DNA of 41,217 nt from Sphingomonadaceae bacterium (lineage in GTDB: Bacteria; Pseudomonadota; Alphaproteobacteria; Sphingomonadales; Sphingomonadaceae): the NCBI GenBank assembly GCA_025359685.1, contig JANYEY010000059.1, forward strand, positions 1 through 41,217. The letters are read 5' to 3'. A model generated the notes under the pieces. That model made no database searches, was not told the origin of the DNA, and saw nothing but the letters and a program-made list of their open reading frames with translations. Numbering within the stretch: the stretch's first letter is position 1; each line of letters opens with the position of its first letter. The position numbers and the translations under genes are program-made. Shown piece after piece: positions 8,133 through 15,481 of this stretch.

Positions 8133-8809
8133 CCCAGCCCAAAAAAATGACCATCGACATCTATTCGGATGTCATGTGCCCGTGGTGCATCGTCGGATAT
8201 TCGCAGCTGCAGAAGGGGCTGGCCGAGTTGAAGGGCGAAATCGAGGCCGAGATCCGCTGGCTGCCGTTCGAACTCAATCCCGATATGCCGCCCGAGGGCG
8301 AGGAGAGCGTGGCACATATTGCCCGCAAGTACGGCCGCACCCTTGAACAGGCCGCGGCGGGGCGGGAACAGATGGCTGCCGCAGGTAAGCGGGCGGGCTA
8401 TGACTTTGGCTATCAAGGTCCTGCACCCGAACCGGCGGCCATGCTGCGCAACACCTTTGCGGCGCACAAATTGCTCAAGTGGGCGCTGATCGAGGCCGGG
8501 CCTGAAGTGCAGAACCGGCTCAAGCTGGCGCTGTTCGACGCTCATTTCCAGCAGCGCCGCAACGTGGCCGACGCGCAAGTGCTGGTCGAACTCGCGGCCG
8601 TGCAAGGGCTCGACGCGGAAGGTGCGCGCGCTTCGCTTAGTGACGAGACGCTCGGCGCGATTGTCCGCCAGGAAGAAGCGCAGGCCTTTGAGATGAATAT
8701 CTCGGGCGTGCCGGCAATGATTGTCCAAGGCAAATACATGATCCCCGGCGCGCAAGAGCCCGAGGTCTACGTCAACGCACTTCGCCGCGTCGCAGCGAAA
8801 GGGCTTTAG
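8129..8809 (+). CDS. FrnE-type DsbA-family oxidoreductase (cytoplasmic)
   Basis: A 226-residue protein with an N-terminal thioredoxin fold. MTIDIYSDVMCPWC places a CPWC redox motif at 17-20, a long helical insert follows, and ISGVPAMIV provides the cis-proline loop. No signal peptide is present, which fits the cytoplasmic FrnE / 2-hydroxychromene-2-carboxylate isomerase-like branch rather than periplasmic DsbA. The start at 8129 overlaps the nudC stop (ATGA). It is the last gene of the mutY operon, where a thiol redox function would fit with oxidative-damage control, though that link is inference. Its TAG stop interlocks with the TAA of the opposing permease gene. Confidence 0.9.
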   Translation: MTQPKKMTIDIYSDVMCPWCIVGYSQLQKGLAELKGEIEAEIRWLPFELNPDMPPEGEESVAHIARKYGRTLEQAAAGREQMAAAGKRAGYDFGYQGPAPEPAAMLRNTFAAHKLLKWALIEAGPEVQNRLKLALFDAHFQQRRNVADAQVLVELAAVQGLDAEGARASLSDETLGAIVRQEEAQAFEMNISGVPAMIVQGKYMIPGAQEPEVYVNALRRVAAKGL

Positions 8810-9594
8810 CTCGTCAGCAGCTTGAAGCCGGACAACACCAGCACCCCGGCCAGCGCCGGGCGCAGCAGGTTATCGGGCGCGCGGCTGGCGAGCAGGCTGC
8901 CCACGATCACTCCGGGAATGGACCCGATCAGCAGGTTGAACAGCAGCGTGCCGTTGACGTCACCGATGAACCAGTGGCCAAACCCCGCAACGAAGGCGAG
9001 TGGCACGGCGTGGGCGATATCGGTGCCGACCAGCCGCGCCACCGGCAGGCGGCGGTAAAGCATCAGCAGCACGGTCATCCCGATCGCCCCGGCGCCGATC
9101 GAGCTGATCGACACCAGCACGCCCAGCACTGCGCCCAGCACCACGGTCGGGACCAAGGCCAGATCCGATGCGACCGGGTGGTGGGTCGCGCCGTAAGCCA
9201 TCAGGCGGCGCTGGAACAGGATGCCGGTCGCGGTCAGCAGCAGCATGACGCCGAGCACCACCATGATCACGTGATTGGCCGGTTTGCCAAGATGGATGAA
9301 GCTGTTGAGCGCCACCAGGGTCACCACTGCCGCAGGCAGGCTGCCAGTGGCGAGGCGGCGCATCACTTTCCAGTCGACCGTGTCCTTCCAGCCGTGGATC
9401 GCGCTGCCGACCGATTTGGTGATCGCGGCGTAGAGCAGATCCGTTCCCACCGCGGTTTGCGGCGAAACGCCGAACACCAACACGAGCAGGGGGGTCATCA
9501 AGGATCCGCCGCCGACGCCGGTCAGGCCAACCAGAAAGCCGACGAGAAGCCCGGCCAAGGCGTGCAGGGCATCGAAACTTTCGGCATACGGCAT
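8806..9594 (-). CDS. TSUP (TauE/SafE) family membrane permease
   Basis: A 262-residue hydrophobic protein with about eight predicted membrane segments. The family signature is clear: GFLVGLTGVGGGSLMTP near residue 20 and its second-half counterpart SIGAGAIGMTVLL, with VGTDLLYA and VGTDIAHA repeated in the two halves. TSUP proteins export or import sulfite, organosulfonates and related anions; substrate cannot be assigned here. GGGAGA stands 8 bases before the ATG. The gene converges on frnE with a shared four-base TTAG at the stops and no hairpin between them. Confidence 0.92.
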   Translation of the reverse strand: MPYAESFDALHALAGLLVGFLVGLTGVGGGSLMTPLLVLVFGVSPQTAVGTDLLYAAITKSVGSAIHGWKDTVDWKVMRRLATGSLPAAVVTLVALNSFIHLGKPANHVIMVVLGVMLLLTATGILFQRRLMAYGATHHPVASDLALVPTVVLGAVLGVLVSISSIGAGAIGMTVLLMLYRRLPVARLVGTDIAHAVPLAFVAGFGHWFIGDVNGTLLFNLLIGSIPGVIVGSLLASRAPDNLLRPALAGVLVLSGFKLLTS

Positions 9595-9620
9595 GAAAGC
9601 GATCTCCCGGCGTCAGCCTA

Positions 9621-9637
9621 GCCCCGTGCCACGGGGC
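9621..9637. repeat. 17-base near-perfect GC palindrome between DUF1489 gene and permease gene
   Basis: GCCCCGTG and CACGGGGC form 8-base arms around a single central C. It lies downstream of the DUF1489 stop and 27 bases before the permease ATG. It could be a terminator-type hairpin for the mgtE transcript or an operator for the permease gene. No run of U follows on the minus strand, which weakens the terminator reading. Confidence 0.4.
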
Positions 9638-9694
9638 ATGGTACGATCAAACGCAGCAGTTCTGTAGCGCGGGAAAGCCCGGCTATCCAGCCAA

Positions 9695-10093
9695 TCAGAC
9701 CAGCCCCAGCCGCGCCAGATCGCTCGCCAGCTTGCCCGGGATAACATCGCCCGCGGTCTCGCCTTCGGCCAGATCACGCGGCGCGTCCTCGCCCGCCAGG
9801 TAGCGCCAGCCCTGATGGGCGCGTTTGGGCTGCGGATAGACGTCGATCAGCTTGGCTGAAATGACGATGTTGGTCTTCCCGCCCTCGGCCTCTTCGAAGC
9901 GCAGGATTTCGCTCCGCGCGACCAGCTGGTGCTTGTAGATCCAGAACAGCGATCCGCCCTGTTCGATCTCCGCCGCGCGTTTGGGCAGATAGCGGGTGGT
10001 CAGCTTCGCGACGTCGCCGCGGTTCTGGAACCAGGTGTGCAGTTCTTCCAGGCTCTGCGCGCCATAAGCGACCTTGGTCAAGTGCAGCGGCAT
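9695..10093 (-). CDS. DUF1489 family protein
   Basis: A 132-residue protein beginning MPLHLTKVAYGAQSLEEL that matches the alphaproteobacterial DUF1489 family in length and in its RYLPKRAAEI and GGSLFWIYKH blocks. The function of the family is not known. No signal peptide or membrane segment is seen; the protein is predicted soluble. The start at 10093 is fixed by overlap: the last base of the mgtE stop is the first base of this ATG (TGATG), which indicates translational coupling. A longer in-frame reading upstream runs inside mgtE and is composition-wise a shadow. Its tight coupling to mgtE hints at a related role, but only by context. Confidence 0.85.
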   Translation of the reverse strand: MPLHLTKVAYGAQSLEELHTWFQNRGDVAKLTTRYLPKRAAEIEQGGSLFWIYKHQLVARSEILRFEEAEGGKTNIVISAKLIDVYPQPKRAHQGWRYLAGEDAPRDLAEGETAGDVIPGKLASDLARLGLV

Positions 10094-11523
10094 CAAGCGA
10101 GCCCGGTGAGCACGGCGAGGCCGAGGAACGAGAAGAACCCCATCACGTCGGTCGCCATCGTCACGAACACCGCCGAAGACACTGCCGGATCGATCTTGAG
10201 CTTGTCGAGCGTCACCGGCACGAGGATGCCCGCGAGCCCTGCGACAAGATTGTTGATCAGCATCGCCGCGGCAATCACCATGCCCAGCAGCGGATTGCCA
10301 AAAATGAGGCCGACGCCGGAGCCAATGAGAATCCCCAGCGAAAGTCCGTTGGCACAAGCGATCGAAAATTCGCGGATGATCATGCGCCAGGTGTTCGAAC
10401 TGGTGATCTGATTGGTGGCCAGCGCGCGGACCACCACCGCGAGCGTCTGCGTCCCGGCATTGCCGCCCATCCCTGAGACGATCGGCATCAGCACCGCGAG
10501 CAGCGCGAATTTGGCGATGGCGCCCTGAAACAGCCCGACCACGCTGGAAGCAATGACTGCGGTGCCAAGGTTGACCACCAGCCAGGTCAGCCGGGTGCGG
10601 ATGGTGTATTTGATCGGCTCGTTGATATCGCCGTCGCCCGCGCCGGACAGCAGCAGCGCGTCTTCGCCGGCTTCTTCCTGGATGATGTGGACCACGTCAT
10701 CGACCGTGATCTGGCCGACCAGTCGCCCGTCCTCATCGACCACCGCGGCCGAAATCAGCGCGTACTTCTGGAACCGCAGCGCGACCTCTTCCTGATCCAT
10801 CGTCACCGGGAGCAGGGTCTGTTCGCGGGCCATAACGTCGGTTAGCGCGATGCTGCGCGGGGCGCGCAGGATCCATGACAGTGCGCAGGTCCCGACCGGG
10901 TGATGCCGCGCATCGACGATGAAAATTTCCCAGAATTCGTTGGCCAGATCGTGGCCTTCGCGCAGGAAATCGATCAGATCGCCGACCGTCATGTGCTCGG
11001 GCACCGCGACGAAATCGCGGCTCATCAAGCGTCCGGCGGACTCTTCCGGATAGGACAGCGCGGTCTCGATCGCGGCGCGGTCTTCGGGCTCCATTTCGGC
11101 GAGGACGGCCTGCTGGTCGTCCTCATCGAGATCTTCGAGCATCGCCACCGCGTCGTCGGTGTCGAGCTGTTCGGCGATGTCCGCCACTGCGCCGGCGGGG
11201 AGCGATTCAACCAGCAGTTCGCGGACGTGATCGTTGAGCTCGGCGAAGACCTCGCCGCTCATCAGGTCGCTGATCGCCTTGGCCAGCGCCGGGCGCTCGT
11301 CAGCCTCGATCAGTTCGAACAGATCGGCGACGTCAGCGGGATGGAGCGGTTCGACCAGATCGTAGACCAGCCCGGTTTCGCCCGCATCGAGCGCGTCGCG
11401 CACGCGCCGCACGAATTTTTTCGTGAGGGTGTTTTCCTCGTCGAGCCGCTCATCCACGCGCAGATCGGCGGTGGCATCTTCGGCCGCATCGCTGTGCAGG
11501 GAAACGAGATCTTCGGGAGTCAT
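10093..11523 (-). CDS. mgtE: Magnesium transporter MgtE
   Basis: A 476-residue protein with the complete MgtE layout. It has an N-terminal superhelical acidic domain (LHPADVADLFELIEADER, the repeating EQLDTDDAVAMLEDL and LDEDDQQAVLAEM), a pair of CBS domains (about 150-275, including LMSRDFVAVPEHMTVGDLI and AAVVDEDGRLVGQITVDD) and five C-terminal membrane segments (about 315-476) with the signature PIVSGMGGNAGTQTLAVVVR. The family forms Mg2+-gated Mg2+ channels in the inner membrane. It is divergent from the cyclophilin gene with a 111-base spacer and is coupled to the DUF1489 gene downstream. Confidence 0.95.
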   Translation of the reverse strand: MTPEDLVSLHSDAAEDATADLRVDERLDEENTLTKKFVRRVRDALDAGETGLVYDLVEPLHPADVADLFELIEADERPALAKAISDLMSGEVFAELNDHVRELLVESLPAGAVADIAEQLDTDDAVAMLEDLDEDDQQAVLAEMEPEDRAAIETALSYPEESAGRLMSRDFVAVPEHMTVGDLIDFLREGHDLANEFWEIFIVDARHHPVGTCALSWILRAPRSIALTDVMAREQTLLPVTMDQEEVALRFQKYALISAAVVDEDGRLVGQITVDDVVHIIQEEAGEDALLLSGAGDGDINEPIKYTIRTRLTWLVVNLGTAVIASSVVGLFQGAIAKFALLAVLMPIVSGMGGNAGTQTLAVVVRALATNQITSSNTWRMIIREFSIACANGLSLGILIGSGVGLIFGNPLLGMVIAAAMLINNLVAGLAGILVPVTLDKLKIDPAVSSAVFVTMATDVMGFFSFLGLAVLTGLA

Positions 11524-11634
11524 CGGCGCCGGTCTAGGCGCTCAAAATGCAAAAGCAACCGGGTGCGCGCGGCGGGAGGTGACTTTGCCCCTGCGCACCC
11601 TATATCACGCTGCGAAATCCAAGGAGAGCTTCAC

Positions 11635-12093
11635 ATGGCCGACGAATACCTCACCCTCAGCCTCAGCACCGGCGGCGACGTCAAGATCAAGCTGCGCCCT
11701 GATCTGGCCCCCGGCCACGTCGCCCGCATCAAGGAGCTGGCCGGCGAAGGCTTTTATGACGGGGTGAAGTTCCACCGCGTGATCCCGGGCTTCATGGCGC
11801 AAGGCGGCTGCCCCGACGGCACTGGCATGGGCGGTTCCAAGAAGCCCGACCTGCAGGCCGAATTCAACAACGAACCGCATGTCCGCGGGGTCTGCTCGAT
11901 GGCGCGGACCAATGCGCCGCACAGCGCCAACAGCCAGTTCTTCATCGTGTTCGATGATGCCAGTTTCCTTGACCGGCAGTACACCGTGTGGGGCCAGGTG
12001 GTCGAAGGCATGGACAATGTCGACAACCTGCCCAAGGGCGAACCGCCGCGCGAGCCGGGCGTGATCACCAAGGCGACCGTCAGCGAAGGCTGA
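11635..12093 (+). CDS. Cytoplasmic cyclophilin-type peptidylprolyl isomerase
   Basis: A 152-residue single-domain cyclophilin that catalyses cis/trans isomerisation of prolyl bonds. The active-site block FHRVIPGFMAQGG gives Arg48, Phe53, Met54 and Gln56; SQFFIVF (100-106) and the Trp at 119 complete the binding pocket. There is no signal peptide, so it is predicted cytoplasmic (PpiB-like). AAGGAGAG at 11621-11628 is an excellent ribosome-binding site 6 bases before the ATG. TATATC at 11601-11606 could be a -10 element, but no convincing -35 is seen. The stop directly abuts the stop of a second, exported cyclophilin gene on the other strand. Confidence 0.94.
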   Translation: MADEYLTLSLSTGGDVKIKLRPDLAPGHVARIKELAGEGFYDGVKFHRVIPGFMAQGGCPDGTGMGGSKKPDLQAEFNNEPHVRGVCSMARTNAPHSANSQFFIVFDDASFLDRQYTVWGQVVEGMDNVDNLPKGEPPREPGVITKATVSEG

Positions 12094-12765
12094 TTAGGGG
12101 GTGGGCGTTGCCGGCTGAACCGGCGGCGCCCGCCGCACTTTGAGCACCTTGACTTGCGGGTCGAGCATCTGGCCCTTCATGTATCCCTCGCCCTTGGTGG
12201 CAGAGCGCGGGGCATCGTAGATCTTGCGCACCACATCCATCCCGCTGACGACGTGCCCGAACGCGGCATAGCCCGCGCGGGCATCGGGATCGGGAGAGGC
12301 CGGATTGGCATCGAACGAGGTCAAGTCCGACAGCAGGATCGAGAAATCGGCGTTGGCCGTGCCCGGCGCCAGCCGCGCCATCGACAGCGTCCCGGCTTTG
12401 TGAGTCAGCCCGGTCACCGTGGTCGGCTCATGCGCAATTGGCTTCATCAGCCGCGCCGGAAACTGGTTGAGCCCGCCTTGCAGAACCCCGTTGGGCTCGG
12501 TCCCCCAGTTAAGGTGCATTGCGCGGTAAAAGGTCATCCCGTTATACCGCCCGCTATCGACATAGCGCATAAAGTTCTCGGTCGTGATCGGGGCGTGCTT
12601 GTGATCGAGTTCGAGGACGATCGTGCCCTGCTCGGTGATCATTTCGACCAGCACGGTATCGCCCAATGGCGGCGGGGGTGGTGGTGGGGCCTTCTTCGCC
12701 TTGGTCGCGCCAGTCAGCGCGAGCAGGGTGGCGGGCAGGGCGGCAAGAACGAATCGGCGTTTCAT
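12094..12765 (-). CDS. Exported, divergent cyclophilin-type peptidylprolyl isomerase
   Basis: A 223-residue cyclophilin with a signal peptide (MKRRFVLAALPATLLALTGA) and a run of seven prolines around residues 27-33 that may act as a linker from the membrane. The active-site region is altered: FYRAMHLNWGTEPNGVLQGG keeps the Arg (81) and Gln (96) but has an insertion between them, and SQFF is replaced by ADFS. Such proteins are common in alphaproteobacteria and are likely periplasmic. The start at 12765 is preferred to a codon six residues earlier because it puts the MKRR n-region at the front. It follows the LysR gene by 32 bases and may be co-transcribed with it. Confidence 0.88.
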   Translation of the reverse strand: MKRRFVLAALPATLLALTGATKAKKAPPPPPPPLGDTVLVEMITEQGTIVLELDHKHAPITTENFMRYVDSGRYNGMTFYRAMHLNWGTEPNGVLQGGLNQFPARLMKPIAHEPTTVTGLTHKAGTLSMARLAPGTANADFSILLSDLTSFDANPASPDPDARAGYAAFGHVVSGMDVVRKIYDAPRSATKGEGYMKGQMLDPQVKVLKVRRAPPVQPATPTP

Positions 12766-12797
12766 GCGGCGATGATGCCGCAAAGCCAGCCGCTTAG

Positions 12798-13682
12798 CTA
12801 CAGCCCGGCGCTCGCGATCCAGTCATGGAAGATCCGTACCGCGCGGATTTCCAACGCGTGGGGGCGGCAGATGAACCAGTACGAATAGGGACTTTCAACC
12901 TCGATATCGAACAGCTTTGCCAGCCGGTTATCCTGACTGCGGCGGAAGTGATCATCGTGCATGATCGCGACGCCGAGGCCATTGGCGGCGGCTTCGAGGA
13001 TCAATTGGCCCGAGTCCATGTGATCGATCGCCGCCGAGGCGAGGCTTGGCATGCCCAGCGCGCGCTTCCACGCGACGAAGCTATCGGGCAGTTCGGTGTG
13101 GATCAGGAAGGTCTGTTTTCCCAGGATCTCGGCATCGGGATTGTCGCCGATCTCTGCCGCCAGCGCTTTCGAGGTGAACGCGTAAACCTGGTTATGGTCG
13201 AGCCGCACCGCGTGGAACGCCGGGTCGGGCTGCTTGGCGAGCACGATCGCGGCGTCGAGCGTATCGCCGACGCGCGCCTCGGGATGCGCCGCAGTATCGA
13301 AATCGATGTGCAGCCGCGGGTGGGCCTTGCGCAGTTCGGGCAGGCGCGGGAACAGGCGCTGGGTGCCGAACAGCGGCAACACGCCAAGGTGCAGGCGCAA
13401 GACCTTGGAATCTTCGACCTGACCTTCCACAGCGGCGGCCAGTTCGTCGAAGCGCAGGCTGACCGCGTCATAAAACGCATGGCCATCGTCGGTAAGCTTC
13501 ATCGCCTGGTGTTGGCGGGTGAACAGCCGCTTGCCGATGAAGTCCTCCAGCGCAGCCACGCGCCGCGACAGCGCCGAGGGGCTGAGGCCGAGCTCGTCGG
13601 CTGCAGCGCGCGCGGAGCCAAGCCGGACGATCCGGACAAAAGCTTCAATTGCGCGCAGCGGAGGAAGGCGGCGGATGGCCAA
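12798..13682 (-). CDS. LysR-family transcriptional regulator (GcvA-like)
   Basis: A 294-residue LysR regulator. The N-terminal winged helix-turn-helix is clear (LPPLRAIEAFVRIVRLGSAR, then SPSALSRRVAALEDFIGKRLF, residues about 6-55), followed by a linker helix and a periplasmic-binding-like effector domain (90-290). The start is TTG at 13682, the only usable codon, with GAGGA 8 bases upstream; it lies 4 bases after the corC stop, so the gene probably shares the phoH-ybeY-corC transcript. LysR genes usually control a divergent neighbour, but here none is divergent, so its target is unclear. It occupies the place where lnt is often found in related genomes. Confidence 0.92.
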   Translation of the reverse strand: MAIRRLPPLRAIEAFVRIVRLGSARAAADELGLSPSALSRRVAALEDFIGKRLFTRQHQAMKLTDDGHAFYDAVSLRFDELAAAVEGQVEDSKVLRLHLGVLPLFGTQRLFPRLPELRKAHPRLHIDFDTAAHPEARVGDTLDAAIVLAKQPDPAFHAVRLDHNQVYAFTSKALAAEIGDNPDAEILGKQTFLIHTELPDSFVAWKRALGMPSLASAAIDHMDSGQLILEAAANGLGVAIMHDDHFRRSQDNRLAKLFDIEVESPYSYWFICRPHALEIRAVRIFHDWIASAGL

Positions 13683-13686
13683 GCGG

Positions 13687-14586
13687 CTAGTCCTCGCTCT
13701 CGCTTGGCGGCAAGGGCGGGTGCAGCCGCAGCCGCGTAACGCGCTTTTCGTCGCCCGCGATCACTTCCAGCTTCCAGCCGCTGGCATGATGCAGCATCGC
13801 GCCGGGGCTGGGCACCGCTTCGGCGAGCATGAAGGCGAGCCCGCCCAGCGTATCGATATCCTCTTCGACCACCGCCAGCCGCGGATCGATCAGCGCGCCA
13901 ACTTCATCAAGCTCGGCCCGCGCATCGGCTTCCCACATCCCGCCATCGAGCGGGACCAGCATGGCTTCGGGCGCATCGTCGTGCTCGTCTTCGATCGCGC
14001 CGGTGATTTCCTCGACCAGATCCTCGAAAGTGATGATCCCGTCGGTGCCCGAATATTCATCGACCACCACGGCCAAGTGAACCCGGCTGGCGCGCATGTC
14101 GTTGAGCACGTCGAGCGCATTGCGCGCCTGCGGCACGAACAGCGGCTGGCGCAGCAGCGTGGTCCAGTCCTTGGGCACCTTGCTTGTCGCAAGGAACGCA
14201 AACACATCCTTGATCAGCACCACGCCGATGATCTCATCGAGCGTTTCGCCATATACCGGCAGGCGCGAATGGCCGTGTTCGGCGAATGAGGCGACCACGT
14301 CCTCCCATGTCGCGCTGGCCGGGATCGCGATGATCTCGCCGCGCGGAATCGCCACGTCGTCGGCGTCGTGCTCGCTGAAATGCAGCAGGTTGCGCAGCAT
14401 CTGACGTTCGAGCGGGGAGAGGTCGCCGTCGCCGTCGGGCGCGCCGCCATCTTCCTCGTGTTCGTCGATCGCTTCTTCAAGCTGGGCGCGCAACGACTGG
14501 TCGGCCTCGCCCATGCTGAGCGCACGGCGTAGCATCCGGCTCAGCCAGGTTCTACTATCGCCATCTCCGGAAGTGCCCTCGGCCAT
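13687..14586 (-). CDS. corC: CorC/HlyC-type CBS-domain protein
   Basis: A 299-residue cytosolic protein. An acidic N-terminal tail is followed by two CBS domains (about 65-190: RGEIIAIPASATWEDVV, HSRLPVYGETLDEIIGVVLIKDV and AVVVDEYSGTDGIITFEDLVEEI) and a C-terminal CorC/HlyC transporter-associated domain (about 215-290). Unlike MpfA/CorB forms it has no DUF21 membrane part, matching the short CorC proteins linked to Mg2+/Co2+ efflux or to lipoprotein N-acylation. Its position directly after ybeY is widely conserved. The ATG lies 15 bases after the ybeY stop, so the genes are very probably co-transcribed. Confidence 0.92.
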   Translation of the reverse strand: MAEGTSGDGDSRTWLSRMLRRALSMGEADQSLRAQLEEAIDEHEEDGGAPDGDGDLSPLERQMLRNLLHFSEHDADDVAIPRGEIIAIPASATWEDVVASFAEHGHSRLPVYGETLDEIIGVVLIKDVFAFLATSKVPKDWTTLLRQPLFVPQARNALDVLNDMRASRVHLAVVVDEYSGTDGIITFEDLVEEITGAIEDEHDDAPEAMLVPLDGGMWEADARAELDEVGALIDPRLAVVEEDIDTLGGLAFMLAEAVPSPGAMLHHASGWKLEVIAGDEKRVTRLRLHPPLPPSESED

Positions 14587-14601
14587 TAAATGCCAGAATC
14601 C

Positions 14602-15096
14602 CTAGGTCTCGTCGTGGTCGCCATATGGGTCGGCAATGCCCATCGTGGCAAGCGCCTTAATTTCGAGATTTTCCATTTCGCGCGCATCTTGGGGCGAAGT
14701 TTCGTGATCGTAACCGGCGAGGTGGAGCAAGCCGTGAATCAGCAGGTGCGTGGTGTGGTGTTCAAGGCTGATGCCCTTGTCCGCTGCCTCGCGCTCGCAA
14801 GTTTCGTGCGCCAGCGCGACATCGCCGAGTAGTTCGGGTGGGCCATCGGGAGCGAGCGCCAGCAAGTCTTCGCGCTCGAGCATCGGGAACGACAGCACAT
14901 TGGTCGGCTTGTCCTTCCCGCGCCATTCGCGGTTGAGGGCTTGGACGTCGGCATTGCCTGTGAACACAAAGCTGGCAGACAATCGCGGGTTGCCAAGTTC
15001 GGGAACGAGCTCGGCGAGCGAGCCTGCGGCACGCACAACCAGAGCCTCCCAATCGGGCGGCACAGGCCACGACGAATCGATGTCTAATGTCAGCAT
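14602..15096 (-). CDS. ybeY: Endoribonuclease / rRNA maturation factor YbeY
   Basis: A 164-residue YbeY with the metal-binding signature HGLLHLAGYDH: His121, His125 and His131 correspond to the zinc ligands of the family. The conserved TNVLSFP (65-71) and LGDVALAHE blocks are present upstream. YbeY is needed for 16S rRNA 3'-end processing and ribosome quality control. It sits between the TfoX-like gene (52-base gap) and corC (15-base gap), in the conserved phoH-ybeY-corC order. Confidence 0.94.
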   Translation of the reverse strand: MLTLDIDSSWPVPPDWEALVVRAAGSLAELVPELGNPRLSASFVFTGNADVQALNREWRGKDKPTNVLSFPMLEREDLLALAPDGPPELLGDVALAHETCEREAADKGISLEHHTTHLLIHGLLHLAGYDHETSPQDAREMENLEIKALATMGIADPYGDHDET

Positions 15097-15148
15097 GGTT
15101 CGGCCTTAGCAAAGAGGCATAGGCCTCCCGTCCAATTTCCGCAGCCTT

Positions 15149-15481
15149 TCAGAACTTCTTCGACTTTTTCGGCTTTGGTGCGGGTACCTCGGCAATGGTT
15201 ATGCGCAGCAGTTCGCTCAGCCAGTCGGCATCGTCCCAGCGCTCGGCATCGATCAGCAGGCTGGGCTTGGCGCCGGGGTAGGGCGGGGCTTCATTGGGCT
15301 CACCAATAAAGGCCCGGCCCCTTGCCGTTGGTTTGACGAACAGCTGGTCGTTGCAAATCAATGCGACGGTCTTGCTGCCACATTGGAGGGCGTATTCGCC
15401 GAACATTTTGCGCGCGGACAGGGCTGCAACCGAGGTCAGCTGTTCGAGCAGGATGTCGACTGTCCGCTGATCGGTCGCCAT
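15149..15481 (-). CDS. TfoX N-terminal domain protein
   Basis: A 110-residue protein that matches the stand-alone TfoX_N domain: ILLEQLTSVAALSARKMFGEYAL, then VALICNDQLFVKPT and a GAKPSLLIDAERWDDADWLSELL block. The C-terminus is a Lys/Pro-rich tail (PAPKPKKSKKF). TfoX/Sxy proteins regulate competence in gammaproteobacteria, but the short alphaproteobacterial forms have no established function. The ATG shares one base with the phoH stop (TGATG), so it is translationally coupled to phoH, splitting the usual phoH-ybeY pair. Confidence 0.88.
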   Translation of the reverse strand: MATDQRTVDILLEQLTSVAALSARKMFGEYALQCGSKTVALICNDQLFVKPTARGRAFIGEPNEAPPYPGAKPSLLIDAERWDDADWLSELLRITIAEVPAPKPKKSKKF

